In this document: positions 9,824 through 18,629 of the stretch, piece by piece
How the letters are laid out: each line of letters opens with the position of its first letter
Numbering within the stretch: position 1 is the first letter of the stretch
NCBI RefSeq assembly: GCF_021568905.1
Contig: NZ_JAKGSB010000001.1
Span: 744,001-808,000, forward strand
Direction: 5' to 3'
Source of the DNA: Zavarzinia marina
GTDB lineage: Bacteria > Pseudomonadota > Alphaproteobacteria > Zavarziniales > Zavarziniaceae
Length of the DNA: 64,000 nt
The notes under the pieces: generated by a model
Database searches by the model: none
The model's input: only the letters and a program-made list of their open reading frames with translations
What the model was told of the DNA's origin: nothing
Made by a program: the position numbers and the translations under genes

Positions 9824-11033
9824 CGGAACCGAAGACGTCGCCGCGGGCCTGACCGACGTATTCCTTGGTGCGGAACACCTGGGTGAAGGTCAGGCGCATG
9901 TCGCCCAGGGTGACGGCGGCGCCGACCTGGAGATCGGCGACAAGGTTCTTCTTGTCGACGCTGTGGCTGTCCTGAAAGCTGTTGCCGTCGAGGAAGATGT
10001 TGCGGGCGACGGCGCGGCCCTCGACCCCGGCGAAGACGTACCATTCGAAATCATGCACCGGGCGGAAGTAACCGGTGCCGGACAGTGCCGTCCGGATGCG
10101 CGGCGCGCCCCAGTCGCTGGAGACGTCGCTGCCGATCTTCACCGTGGCGCTGGCCGAGGCATAGGTGTGGACGTTGCCGAGGGTGGCGCCGACGCTCGGC
10201 TCGAACGCGATGCCGAGGCCGCCCGGATGGAATTCCGAGATCAGACGCCACTTGCGCTCGTAGGACAGCATGACGCCCAGTTCGTCGGAGAGCTGCGAAT
10301 CCCAGCCGTCGAAGGGGCTGACGCCGATGGCGTCGTGGAACCAGTCCTGAACCTCGGCCGCGCCGGCGCTGGGCCCGACCACGCCGACCTGCAGTTCGTA
10401 GGAGTCGAGCTGGTCGCCGGTGTCGTTGGTGAGCTGGACGCCGCCATAGAGCCAGCCGGCGAAGGGACGCCCCTCGTTCGCGCCGGCGCTCATGTCCTTG
10501 CGGCCCGGCGTGAAGATGCTCTGGCCGACCGACAGGCCCAGACGAACCACGCCTTCGTCGGGAATGAAGGGCATGGCGCGGGCGATCTCGCCCGCCGTCA
10601 GCGGCGTGTCGTCGGAGCTGAACAGATAGGAGGCGCGCATGCCGTTGGTGTAATGCTGATCGGTGCCGCCGCCGAACTTGTCGTTCTCGATCTGGATCGA
10701 CAGGGTACCCTTGTCGTCACGCGGATCCTCGCCGGCCGTGGCGGTCGGTCGGGGTTCCGCGTCGCCGCCCGTGTCGCCCGAGGCGGCACCGGCGGCGGCG
10801 CCCGGTATGCCGCCCGGCAGGGCCCTGCCGCCCCGGCCGTCGAACTTCAGGGTGAGCGAGGCGAGCAGTGCCGGAACGTCGAAATTGGAACCGGTGATCG
10901 AGATCGGACCGAGGTCGACGATCGAGCTCGAGGCGGCGGCGCTGAGCGCGGCCCCGGCGACGCCCCCGAGGGCGGCGGACAGCAGGGCGGCGGACATGAT
11001 GGTCCTGTTCAGGACCGCTGGCTTGGCGATCAT
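9801..11033 (-). CDS. LpxR-like lipid A deacylase (DUF2219 family)
   Basis: This 410-residue protein has a signal peptide (cleavage near residues 30-35), a Gly/Ala/Pro linker to about residue 110, then an outer-membrane beta-barrel of DUF2219 type. LpxR in Salmonella is a calcium-dependent enzyme that removes the 3'-acyloxyacyl group of lipid A. Matching landmarks are an Asn-Asp pair in [18 protein letters not shown] and a His in QDWFHDAIG, which correspond to the catalytic region. The barrel ends with Trp-Arg-Ile. The linker is longer than in enteric LpxR. Lipid A deacylation is inferred from the family; the true substrate may differ. Confidence 0.8.
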   Translation of the reverse strand: MIAKPAVLNRTIMSAALLSAALGGVAGAALSAAASSSIVDLGPISITGSNFDVPALLASLTLKFDGRGGRALPGGIPGAAAGAASGDTGGDAEPRPTATAGEDPRDDKGTLSIQIENDKFGGGTDQHYTNGMRASYLFSSDDTPLTAGEIARAMPFIPDEGVVRLGLSVGQSIFTPGRKDMSAGANEGRPFAGWLYGGVQLTNDTGDQLDSYELQVGVVGPSAGAAEVQDWFHDAIGVSPFDGWDSQLSDELGVMLSYERKWRLISEFHPGGLGIAFEPSVGATLGNVHTYASASATVKIGSDVSSDWGAPRIRTALSGTGYFRPVHDFEWYVFAGVEGRAVARNIFLDGNSFQDSHSVDKKNLVADLQVGAAVTLGDMRLTFTQVFRTKEYVGQARGDVFGSVSLSWRI

Positions 11034-11299
11034 GGCGATTGAACCCTTGAGATTTCATGTTGTCGGCGTCACGCCGTTGTGGGTTCAACTTGCGCCAGAT
11101 GCGGTGCACTCGCACCCGATAGACCAACCAATACCGGGAGCAATCGCCCCCAATTCATCCGATCCGGTCGCGGTACGGATAAAAATCCGTTAACGCGGCC
11201 CGAAGGCGGATAAATGGCGGAAAATAAGGAGTTTCAGCCCAATTCGGGCCGGCATTGGGAAGAGTTCGCCGACGCTGTGGCCGGTCGGACCATAGCCGA

Positions 11300-11632
11300 T
11301 CAGCGGTGGTCTCCGCCGCCCTTGATGACCCCACGATCCATCCGATCCTGGAGTTTCCGCATATTGGCGGCGAAGACGTCGCCCAGGTCGAGACCGGCGG
11401 CGGAGCAGAGTTCCGCCAGATACCAACAGACATCGCCCATCTCGGCGGCGAGCCTGGCGCGAAGCTCGTCCTCGGACGTGCCGTCGCGGATCCATTTCTT
11501 GACGACGCCCGCCACCTCCCCCGCCTCGGACGCGAGGCCGAGGCCGAGATATTCGAGCCGGCGCTCGGCGGGATAGACCGCCGTGGTGCGGGCGAAGGCC
11601 TGATAGTCGGCCAGTGTCGTATCGCGTTTCAT
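11300..11632 (-). CDS. MazG-like nucleotide pyrophosphohydrolase
   Basis: This 110-residue all-alpha protein carries the MazG/dCTPase metal motif EXXE-X24-EXXD, seen as Glu36-Glu39 (SEAGE) and Glu64-Asp67 (EMGD). Such small homodimeric enzymes hydrolyse nucleoside triphosphates to monophosphate and pyrophosphate and are thought to clean the nucleotide pool. It begins three bases after the peroxiredoxin gene ends, so the two form an operon. The exact nucleotide cannot be read from the sequence. Confidence 0.85.
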   Translation of the reverse strand: MKRDTTLADYQAFARTTAVYPAERRLEYLGLGLASEAGEVAGVVKKWIRDGTSEDELRARLAAEMGDVCWYLAELCSAAGLDLGDVFAANMRKLQDRMDRGVIKGGGDHR

Positions 11633-11635
11633 GGC

Positions 11636-12136
11636 TCAGAGGTTCCCGATCAATGTGTCCGCAGACGAGACTTCGACCAGGGAGGGATTGTCCTCGACGC
11701 CGAGCCAAGCGACGCGCCCGTCGCGCACGATCATGGCATAGCGCCTGGAGCGAAGCCCCATGCCGAAACCCGAAAGATCCAGTTCGAGACCGAGCGCGCG
11801 GGTGAAATCGCCATTGCCGTCCGCCAGCATCAGGACCCGGTCCTCCACCTTCTGGTCGCGGGCCCAGGCCCCCATGACGAAGGCGTCGTTGACCGAAAGA
11901 CAGGCGATGGTATCGACGCCCCTGGCCTTCAGGTCGCCGGCCAGTGCCAGAAAACCCGGCATGTGCTTCGCCGAACAGGTCGGCGTATAAGCCCCCGGCA
12001 GGGCGAAGAGCGCCACCGTCCTGCCGCCGAAGATCTCATTCGTCGACAGCGGTGCCGGCCCCTTCTCGGTCGGCGTCATCAGTTTCGCCTCGGGCAGCAT
12101 GTCGCCGATCCGAATCGTCGCGTTCTGGATCGTCAT
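11636..12136 (-). CDS. Peroxiredoxin, Prx5 type
   Basis: This 166-residue thiol peroxidase reduces hydrogen peroxide and alkyl hydroperoxides. The peroxidatic cysteine is Cys54 in PGAYTPTCSAKHMP, the Prx5 signature, and the conserved SVNDAFVMGAW and FTRALGL stretches are present. There is no obvious second cysteine at the Prx5 resolving position, so it may act as a 1-Cys enzyme with glutathione or glutaredoxin. The ATG at 12136 follows a strong GGAGGAGGA ribosome site; the frame extends 20 codons upstream but without one. It is first in the operon with the MazG-like gene. Confidence 0.92.
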   Translation of the reverse strand: MTIQNATIRIGDMLPEAKLMTPTEKGPAPLSTNEIFGGRTVALFALPGAYTPTCSAKHMPGFLALAGDLKARGVDTIACLSVNDAFVMGAWARDQKVEDRVLMLADGNGDFTRALGLELDLSGFGMGLRSRRYAMIVRDGRVAWLGVEDNPSLVEVSSADTLIGNL

Positions 12137-12209
12137 TCGAGTCCTCCTCCTGGGCCGGTGCCCCGGCGCCGCATTTAGCCCCAAGCCCCGGCCCACGCCA
12201 AGACCGTCC

Positions 12210-12263
12210 CTTGACCATGCTGTGGCCCTTGATCATGCGATGGCCCTTGACCATGCGATGGAA
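12210..12263. repeat. Three tandem 18-bp repeats
   Basis: Units at 12210-12227, 12228-12245 and 12246-12263 follow CTTGACCATGCGATGGCC with one to three changes each. They lie in the 174-base gap between the divergent peroxiredoxin and C69 peptidase genes, ending 47 bases before the peptidase start. Every unit contains TTGAYCATG. Repeats here could set promoter spacing or bind a regulator; a simple slippage origin is also possible. Confidence 0.85.
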
Positions 12264-12310
12264 AGACATGCGCGGGCCTGCTATTCCAGAGCCGACGAGG
12301 AGAAGTTCAG

Positions 12311-13675
12311 ATGTGCGACACCATCGTGGTGCCGCCGACCGTGCCCGACGGCCTGATGCTGTTCGCCAAGAACAGCGACCGCGAGGGTGACGAGGCGCAG
12401 GCGATCGAGATTCTGCCCCGGCGCACCCATGCGCCCGGCGCCACCGTCCACGCCACCTATCTCGATCTGCCCCAGGTCTACGAGACCGCCGCCCTGCTGA
12501 TCTGCCGGCCCTATTGGATGTGGGGGGCGGAGATGGGGGTGAACGAATATGGCGTCGCCATCGGCAACGAAGCCGTCTTCTCCCGCGTCGGGCCGGAGGA
12601 CGGACCGACCCTGACCGGCATGGATCTGGTCCGCCTGGGGCTGGAGCGCGCGGCCTCCGCCTCCGCCGCCGTCTCGACCATCACGCAGCTGGCGGAACGC
12701 CATGGCCAGGGCGGCAACGGCGGCCACCGCCATGCCTTCCACTACGACAGCGCCTTCATCGTCGCCGATCCCTTCGAAGCCTATGTCCTCGAATGCGCCG
12801 GGCGCCATTGGGCGGTGGAACGGGTGACGGGGCCGCGCGCCCTGTCCAACCGCTATTCGATTCGAACCGGCCACGAGCGGCTTTCGTCCGGCGCGCGCGA
12901 TGCGGCCCGGGATGCCGGCTGGTGGGACGAGACCAAGCCCTTCGATTTCGCCGCCGCCTTCGCCGCGCCGAGGCTGCAATGGGCGGCCCATGGCGGGCCC
13001 CGCGCCCGAAGGGCCGAGGCGCTGGCCACAGCCCTCCAGGCCGAGGGCACGATCGACCTCGGCGACATGATGCATGTCCTGCGCGATCACGGGGCGGCGG
13101 GGGAACGGCCCGGCTGGCGACCCGGCGGCCTCTGGCCCGACACGATCTGCGCCCATGGCGGGCCCGGCCCGGCCCGGCGCGCGGCCCAGACGACCATGAG
13201 CCTGGTCGCCGGTCTCGACCGAGGGCTGCCCTCGATCTGGGCGACCGGCGGCGCGGCGCCCTGCACCGCCCTGTTCCGCCCCTTCTTCATCGAGACCGGC
13301 ATGCCGGTGGACGAGCCCCTGCCCACGGACCGCTACAACCCCGATTGCCTGTGGTGGCGTCAGGAAGTGCTGCACCGGGCCGTCATCGGCGACCACGAGG
13401 CCCGCCTCGGCGCCTATGCCCCGGCGCGCGACGCCCTGGAAGACGCCCTGATCGCCGAGGTGGAGCGCGCCCGCCTGCAGGCGCGGGACCGTTCGGCGGT
13501 GGACCGCCGGCATCTGCTCGACGATGTCGCCAAGGCGGCCTGGAACGTCGCCGAGGATGCGCTGGCGCGCTGGACCCGGATCGCGGAGGCGACGCCGATC
13601 CAACGCCCGCCCGGCGCGTTTTTTCGCTATCATCGGCGCCGCCTGGCGCGCCGAGCGCCCATCCCGGAACGCTGA
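12311..13675 (+). CDS. C69 family peptidase, secernin-like
   Basis: This 454-residue protein is an N-terminal-nucleophile hydrolase. After removal of Met1, Cys2 (MCDTIV) would be the nucleophile. The family pattern continues with LFAKNSDRE (about 18-26), the WMWGAEMGVNEYGVAIGNEAV segment (about 69-89) and SNRYSI near 180. Relatives include dipeptidase PepD and eukaryotic secernins; the substrate is unknown. A GAGGAG ribosome site precedes the ATG. It starts a run of three closely spaced genes with the coiled-coil membrane protein and the HAD phosphatase. Confidence 0.87.
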   Translation: MCDTIVVPPTVPDGLMLFAKNSDREGDEAQAIEILPRRTHAPGATVHATYLDLPQVYETAALLICRPYWMWGAEMGVNEYGVAIGNEAVFSRVGPEDGPTLTGMDLVRLGLERAASASAAVSTITQLAERHGQGGNGGHRHAFHYDSAFIVADPFEAYVLECAGRHWAVERVTGPRALSNRYSIRTGHERLSSGARDAARDAGWWDETKPFDFAAAFAAPRLQWAAHGGPRARRAEALATALQAEGTIDLGDMMHVLRDHGAAGERPGWRPGGLWPDTICAHGGPGPARRAAQTTMSLVAGLDRGLPSIWATGGAAPCTALFRPFFIETGMPVDEPLPTDRYNPDCLWWRQEVLHRAVIGDHEARLGAYAPARDALEDALIAEVERARLQARDRSAVDRRHLLDDVAKAAWNVAEDALARWTRIAEATPIQRPPGAFFRYHRRRLARRAPIPER

Positions 13676-13702
13676 CCCGATCGAGAGTCCCGAACGAATC
13701 CG

Positions 13703-14005
13703 ATGACCCTGCCCGTTCAAGCCCTGCTCATCCTCTCCTACGCCCTGGTCGCTGCCGCCGCCGGATATGCGGCCGCCGACCTCTGGCCGGGCACGAACGG
13801 CCTGATCGTCGGCGTTGCGCTGTTCTTCGCGGCGCTGCAGGGGCATCTGATGTTCCTTCGGGCGGGCGACCGCGCCGAACTCCTCGCCGAACTCGACCTC
13901 CTGCGCCGCAGCCACGGCGAGACCCTGAAGGAACTGGCCGAGCTGAAACTGTCCCTGGCGCGCCGCGCCGCCCGCGAAGACGAGGCGAAGCGCCCCGCCG
14001 AATGA
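13703..14005 (+). CDS. Small membrane protein with coiled coil
   Basis: This 100-residue protein has two hydrophobic helices (about 5-27 and 32-52) followed by a charged heptad-like stretch (about 56-93) that should form a coiled coil. No family is recognised. Its TGA stop overlaps the ATG of the HAD phosphatase (ATGA), so translation is likely coupled. It could anchor or scaffold a partner at the membrane, but there is no direct evidence for this. Confidence 0.65.
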   Translation: MTLPVQALLILSYALVAAAAGYAAADLWPGTNGLIVGVALFFAALQGHLMFLRAGDRAELLAELDLLRRSHGETLKELAELKLSLARRAAREDEAKRPAE

Positions 14006-14865
14006 GTCCGAGTACCGCCGAAATGTCCTCTCCCGTCATGCTGTCCCACGCCGCCCCGCTGTTCGAGGGCGCCGCAGGCGCGATCGTCGATCTCTGGGGT
14101 GTCGTCCACAATGGCGTCGCCGCCTTTCCGGCGGCGCTCGACGCCCTCGACCGCTTCAAGCGCGGCGGCGGCCGTGTCGTCCTGCTGTCCAACGCGCCGC
14201 GCCCGTCCGACGTGGTGGTCGCCCAGCTCGACCGTCTCGGCGTCGACCGCGCGCTCTATGACGACATCGTCACCTCGGGCGATTCCGCACGGGCCGCCAT
14301 CGCCGCCCGGTCCGGGGCGCGGCTCTATCATATCGGCCCGCCGCGCGACCTGCCCCTGTTCGAAGGCCTGGACGTCGAGCGCGTGGCTTCGGTGGCGAAA
14401 GCGGAAGCGATCGTGTGCAGCGGCCTTCTCGACGACGAGACGGAGACGGCGGCGGACTATCGTGCCGTGCTGGCCGAAGGGCTGGAGGCCGGCCTCACCC
14501 TCGTCTGCGCCAATCCCGACCGGATCGTCGCGCGCGGCGACCGGGTGATTCCCTGTGCCGGCGCCGTCGCCCGGCTCTATGCCGAGATGGGGGGCGCGGT
14601 CGAATGGCACGGCAAGCCCCACGCGCGGGTCTACGACCTGACCCTCGCGCGACTCGGCACCGCACCGGACCGCACGCTCGCCGTCGGCGACGGCATCGAG
14701 ACCGATATTCCGGGCGCCAACGCCCAGGGCATCCCCGCCCTTCTCGTCACCGGCGGCGTCCATGCCGATCTCTGGGGCGACCCGGCCGATCCGATCCGCC
14801 TGGCGGAACGGCTCGACGCCCACGGCCTCCACGTCTCGGGCGCCATCGACCGGCTACGCTGGTAG
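14002..14865 (+). CDS. HAD-superfamily phosphatase, TIGR01459 type
   Basis: This 287-residue protein is a NagD/PGP-like HAD hydrolase. Motif I is DLWGVVHNG (about 34-42), where the second acidic residue of the usual DxD is replaced by Trp as in this subfamily. Motif II is LLSNAPRP, and the C-terminal motif is GDGIETDIPGA, followed by a gate ending near DPIRL. The substrate is unknown; a sugar or nucleotide phosphate is likely. The start at 14002 is supported by the ATGA overlap with the upstream gene; an ATG seven codons later is also possible. Confidence 0.82.
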   Translation: MSPSTAEMSSPVMLSHAAPLFEGAAGAIVDLWGVVHNGVAAFPAALDALDRFKRGGGRVVLLSNAPRPSDVVVAQLDRLGVDRALYDDIVTSGDSARAAIAARSGARLYHIGPPRDLPLFEGLDVERVASVAKAEAIVCSGLLDDETETAADYRAVLAEGLEAGLTLVCANPDRIVARGDRVIPCAGAVARLYAEMGGAVEWHGKPHARVYDLTLARLGTAPDRTLAVGDGIETDIPGANAQGIPALLVTGGVHADLWGDPADPIRLAERLDAHGLHVSGAIDRLRW

Positions 14866-14880
14866 CGGACCGTCGGCGGT

Positions 14881-15702
14881 TCAGGCGGCCGCCGGCTTTC
14901 GCCCCAGGCGTAGGGCGACGACGCGATAGGCGCCGCGCACCAGCGGATTGAGACGCCACAGCCAGCCGAACGGACCGTAGAGCGCGTTCAGATGGCGGGC
15001 GATCGGCTCGTCCCGGAGCAGGCGGATGCCCCTGCCCCAGGTCTGGCAGCTCTTCGGGCGGTCGAGCCCCCAGGTGAAGCGGGCCCCCGTCACCGTGATC
15101 GACGGATAGAAGGCGGAGCCCATGGCGACCCAGGACGCCATGGCGTCGAAGATGAAATGCGCGCCCGGAAAGCGCCGCGCGAGACCGGTGACGAGGGTCC
15201 GCATCTGCGCCTCGCTCAGATACATCGACACGCCTTCCATGACGATGATGGGCGCCGCCCCTTCCGCCAGGGGCAGACGGTCCAGGCAGGAGAGATCGTT
15301 GATGGAGCCGCGCACGAAGTGACGCCGGTTGCCCGGATGCGGAAAGGCGGCGCGCCAGAACGGCTCCACCTCGGCGAGGTCGATGTCGAACCATTCGGCG
15401 CCACCGTCGTCGAGCCGGGCGAATCGGGTGCAGAGCCCACAGCCGAGATTGATCACCACGGCATGACCGCGGTGGCGGCTCAGATGGGTCTTCACCATGC
15501 CGTCGATGATCTTCTTGCGCAGGATGACGATGATTCGATCGACCGTGCTCGGTACGAACTTGTCGAACGGCGGATCGAGCCGGGCGACGATGTCGTCGAC
15601 GGAAGGATCTTTGATGAGCGGCCTGGACCGCCGGTTTTCCCGCCATTGCGCATAGAGCGGAATGAGCAGGGTTTCGGGTACTCCCGTCAGATCGATCGAC
15701 AC
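14881..15702 (-). CDS. Class I SAM-dependent methyltransferase, LCMT/TcmP-like
   Basis: This 273-residue protein has a Rossmann methyltransferase core: the SAM loop VINLGCGLCTRFARL (about 84-98), an acidic FDIDLAEVEP strand binding the ribose, and the YLSE segment typical of the leucine-carboxyl-methyltransferase superfamily, which includes polyketide O-methyltransferases such as TcmP. The start is GTG at 15702 with a strong GAGGGAGGA site. No biosynthetic cluster surrounds it, so the substrate is unknown. It lies 31 bases after cheZ on the same strand and may be read through. Confidence 0.8.
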   Translation of the reverse strand: MSIDLTGVPETLLIPLYAQWRENRRSRPLIKDPSVDDIVARLDPPFDKFVPSTVDRIIVILRKKIIDGMVKTHLSRHRGHAVVINLGCGLCTRFARLDDGGAEWFDIDLAEVEPFWRAAFPHPGNRRHFVRGSINDLSCLDRLPLAEGAAPIIVMEGVSMYLSEAQMRTLVTGLARRFPGAHFIFDAMASWVAMGSAFYPSITVTGARFTWGLDRPKSCQTWGRGIRLLRDEPIARHLNALYGPFGWLWRLNPLVRGAYRVVALRLGRKPAAA

Positions 15703-15733
15703 GCAATCCTCCCTCGGCGCGGGGAGAATAGTG

Positions 15734-16465
15734 TCACTCGAACAAGGCGTCGATGTCGGCCTGACTGACCTTGTCGCCGGGGGTCGGCGCCGGCGCCGGC
15801 GCGGGCCGGGATTTCGCGGGCCCGGCCGGCGCCTCGCCGTCGCCCATCAGCTTGTCGACCTCGTCCTGGGCGATGCCCTCGCCCTCGAGCGCGGGGCCGT
15901 TCAGCAGCACCTCGTCGCCCTTGCGCCGGTCCTCGTCGGGCGGTCCATCCTGCAGTTCGCTGCCGAGCGCATCCTTGAGGCGCCCGACCCGCTCCTCGAT
16001 ATAGGTCAGGGTCTCGACCACCTTGGAGATGCGCTGGCCCGTGATGTCCTGGAACGAACAGGCCTCGAAGATCTCCATGCAGCGGTCCGAGACGAGGGTA
16101 CGGAAATCGTCGGCGGCGGGATCGGCGGCCATGACCGCCTCCGCCGCGGCCATGATCTTGTTGGTCGCCTCTTCCGTCGAACGCACGATGGCTTCGAGTT
16201 CCTTGCCGGCGCGCGGCAGGCGGTCGCGCTGGAGGTCGCTCGGCCGGAGCGACGCGATCTCGCCCCGCGCCTTGGCGATATAATCCGAGAGCTCGCGGAA
16301 TTCGCGGTAGATCGACGTGTCGATGGAGCGGAAATAGGCCTGCATGGTCGCGATCAGCACCTCGGTGACCGAGGCCACCTCGACGAGGTTGGGCCCGGGG
16401 GCACCGCGCTTGCGCAGATGATCGACGAGAACGGCGATCTGGTCGTTGATGTCATCGCCGAACAT
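15734..16465 (-). CDS. cheZ: Chemotaxis protein phosphatase CheZ
   Basis: This 243-residue, mostly helical protein dephosphorylates CheY-P. The active-site signature is Phe-Gln-Asp-Ile-Thr-Gly-Gln (Gln139, Asp140, Gln144), matching the inserted Asp/Gln pair of CheZ. An Ala/Pro-rich flexible linker follows, and the extreme C-terminus SQADIDALFE resembles the CheY-docking peptide of CheZ and FliM. Its direct neighbour is cheY, 11 bases away. No receptor, cheA or flagellar genes are nearby, so this pair is separate from any main chemotaxis cluster. Confidence 0.92.
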   Translation of the reverse strand: MFGDDINDQIAVLVDHLRKRGAPGPNLVEVASVTEVLIATMQAYFRSIDTSIYREFRELSDYIAKARGEIASLRPSDLQRDRLPRAGKELEAIVRSTEEATNKIMAAAEAVMAADPAADDFRTLVSDRCMEIFEACSFQDITGQRISKVVETLTYIEERVGRLKDALGSELQDGPPDEDRRKGDEVLLNGPALEGEGIAQDEVDKLMGDGEAPAGPAKSRPAPAPAPTPGDKVSQADIDALFE

Positions 16466-16476
16466 GGGCCATCTCC

Positions 16477-16863
16477 TCAGAAATCGCCGAGGACGGCGCG
16501 CATCTTGGTCTTGAGCGTCTCGGCGTTGAAAGGCTTCACGATATAGTTGTTCACGCCCGCCTGCTTTGCGGCGATCACGTTCTCGGTCTTCGATTCGGCC
16601 GTGATCATGATGAAGGGGGTGCCCTTCAGGCCATCATCGGCGCGGACCTGCTTCAGCAGTTCGTAGCCGGTCATGGGTTCCATGTTCCAGTCCGAGATGA
16701 TCAGGCCATAGGGCTTCGCCTTCAGACGGGTCAGCGCCTGCTCGCCGTCCGTCGCCTCGTCCACATTGTCGAATCCGAGCTGCTTCAGGAGATTGCGGAT
16801 GATCCGAAGCATCGTCTTATAATCGTCGACGATCAGGATGGGCATTTGCAGATCGACTGCCAT
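16477..16863 (-). CDS. cheY: Chemotaxis response regulator CheY
   Basis: This is a stand-alone receiver domain of 128 residues. Asp13/Asp14 bind magnesium, Asp58 (IISDWNM) accepts phosphate, and Thr88 and Lys110 complete the switch, all in the CheY arrangement including the Trp after the phospho-Asp. Phospho-CheY binds the flagellar switch. The ATG at 16863 is preferred over a TTG three codons upstream because the GAGG site would touch that TTG. It is first in the cheY-cheZ operon. Confidence 0.93.
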   Translation of the reverse strand: MAVDLQMPILIVDDYKTMLRIIRNLLKQLGFDNVDEATDGEQALTRLKAKPYGLIISDWNMEPMTGYELLKQVRADDGLKGTPFIMITAESKTENVIAAKQAGVNNYIVKPFNAETLKTKMRAVLGDF

Positions 16864-17018
16864 GGCGTTCAAGCCTCGTCACGTTTCTCTAAGCGGTTGT
16901 GCCACGCCCCGCCCGAAGGGAGAGGGGGCGAGTGGCCGGACGAGATTGTCCCGGCCCGCCGATCGTGGTCGATTTCGGCTAAGAAAGCGTAAATCGGCGC
17001 GGGCGCTTTCCGCGTCCC

Positions 17019-17047
17019 TTGCACCCGACCGGACGCGCCTTTAAGGT
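17019..17047 (+). promoter_or_regulatory. Candidate promoter of the MaoC gene
   Basis: TTGCAC (17019-17024) and TAAGGT (17042-17047) are spaced by exactly 17 bases, with the start codon 48 bases further on. It is the best sigma-70-like pair in the 231-base gap between divergent cheY and the MaoC gene. Confidence 0.45.
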
Positions 17048-17094
17048 CCGCTGCCTCTACGCCGGCACGGCGAAACCACGGACAGGAACGAAAG

Positions 17095-17529
17095 ATGTCG
17101 CAACAGGGCCTCTATTTCGAAGACCTCTCGGTCGGCCAATCCGCCACCTTCGCCAAGACCGTCTCCGAAGCCGACATCCTGATGTTCGCGGGCGTCTCGG
17201 GCGATACCAATCCGGTCCATCTGGACGCCGAATATGCCGCCACCACGCCCTTCAAGGAACGGATCGCCCACGGCATGCTGTCGGCCGGCCTGATCTCCGC
17301 CGTTCTCGGCACCAAGCTGCCGGGCCCGGGCGCGATCTACGTCGGCCAGACCCTGAAGTTCAAGGCGCCGGTGCGCATCGGCGACACCGTGACCGCGAAG
17401 GCCGAGGTGGTCGAGCTGGATCCGGGCAAGAAGCGCGTCGTCCTGCGCACGACCTGCCAGATCAAGGGCCGCGTCGTCGTCGACGGCGAGGCGACGGTCA
17501 TGGTGCCGGGACGTCCCGTCGCCGTCTGA
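17095..17529 (+). CDS. MaoC-type (R)-specific enoyl-CoA hydratase
   Basis: This 144-residue hot-dog-fold protein hydrates trans-2-enoyl-CoA to (R)-3-hydroxyacyl-CoA, linking beta-oxidation to polyhydroxyalkanoate supply (PhaJ-like). The hydratase-2 motif is complete: SGDTNPVHLD with Asp37 and His42, then the IAHGML segment. The single-domain length suits a homodimer. ribF follows 40 bases later in the same direction. Which chain length it prefers cannot be read from the sequence. Confidence 0.85.
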   Translation: MSQQGLYFEDLSVGQSATFAKTVSEADILMFAGVSGDTNPVHLDAEYAATTPFKERIAHGMLSAGLISAVLGTKLPGPGAIYVGQTLKFKAPVRIGDTVTAKAEVVELDPGKKRVVLRTTCQIKGRVVVDGEATVMVPGRPVAV

Positions 17530-17569
17530 CCGTCCGCCCCGTCCCGCGCCCCCTCCCCCCGCGCCCGCC

Positions 17570-18514
17570 ATGCTGACCGTCGACCGGCTCGACGCGATAC
17601 CGCCCGCCCTGCAGGGCGCGGTGCTGGCGGTCGGCAACTTCGACGGCGTCCATCGCGGCCATCAGAGCCTGATCGAGACGGCGGAAGCCATCGCCGGGGA
17701 AATGGGCGCCATCGCCGGGGTCCTGACCTTCGAGCCGCACCCCCGCGCCGTCTTCAACCCGGATACGCCCCCCTTCCGGCTGACGCCCGATGCCGACAAG
17801 CTGCGTGAATTGGACGCACTCGGCGTCGCCGGGACCGTGGTGCTGCCCTTCGACGCCGATCTCGCCGCCATGCGGGCCGAGGATTTCGTGATCGATCTGC
17901 TGGTCCGGCGCCTGCGCATGGTTCATATCGTCGTCGGCTTCGACTTCTGCTTCGGCAAGAGCCGCAGCGGCGACGTCGCCCTGCTGCGCTACATGGGCGA
18001 GATGGAGGGCTTCGGCGTCACCGTGCTCGATCCCGTCGGCGACAGCGACTGCGTCCCGGGCGAGAGTTTCTCGTCGAGCGCCATTCGAAAGGCGCTCCAG
18101 ACCGGCGACGTCGCCCTGGCCAATGCGCAATTGGGGCGGCCCTGGTCGGTCACCGGCACCGTGCTGCGGGGCGACCAGCGCGGCCGCACCATCGGCTTTC
18201 CGACCGCCAACATCGCCCTCGGCGACTATCTGCGCCCCGCCCTCGGGGTCTATGCGGTGCGGGTGGTGCTGGACGACGGGCGCGTGGTGCCCGGCGTCGC
18301 CAACATCGGCCGCCGCCCCACCTTCGGCAAGCCGGACGAGAATCTGGAAGTCCATCTCTTCGACTTCGCGGAGGATCTCTACGGCCGCCGGATCGAAGTG
18401 CGCCTGCTCGCCTTCATCCGGCCCGAGCGGAAGTTCGACGGCCTCGAGGCGCTGAAGGCGCAGATCGCGGCCGACAGCGCCGAGGCGCGCCGAATTACCG
18501 CCGCGTCGGCCTGA
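17570..18514 (+). CDS. ribF: Bifunctional riboflavin kinase / FAD synthetase
   Basis: This 314-residue protein turns riboflavin into FMN and then FAD. The N-terminal adenylyltransferase domain shows GNFDGVHRGHQSLI (22-35) with the HxGH nucleotide motif and the SSSAIR loop (about 165-170). The C-terminal kinase domain starts near 187 with RGDQRGRTIGFPTANI. Both domains are complete. ileS follows 115 bases later on the same strand, a common alphaproteobacterial order (ribF-ileS-lspA). Confidence 0.96.
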   Translation: MLTVDRLDAIPPALQGAVLAVGNFDGVHRGHQSLIETAEAIAGEMGAIAGVLTFEPHPRAVFNPDTPPFRLTPDADKLRELDALGVAGTVVLPFDADLAAMRAEDFVIDLLVRRLRMVHIVVGFDFCFGKSRSGDVALLRYMGEMEGFGVTVLDPVGDSDCVPGESFSSSAIRKALQTGDVALANAQLGRPWSVTGTVLRGDQRGRTIGFPTANIALGDYLRPALGVYAVRVVLDDGRVVPGVANIGRRPTFGKPDENLEVHLFDFAEDLYGRRIEVRLLAFIRPERKFDGLEALKAQIAADSAEARRITAASA

Positions 18515-18629
18515 TCCGCCGACGCCGCCAGGGTGCCCGGCTGGACGGCCAAGGGCCCGCCTGTTAAAACCACGAACCATTTTCGGGGCCGCCCGACGGC
18601 CCGTCACCGTACAAGCATCGGCAACCCAA

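Noticed and set aside
12210-12263. A CRISPR array
   Set aside because: The three 18-bp units are contiguous with no spacers, so they are a simple tandem repeat.
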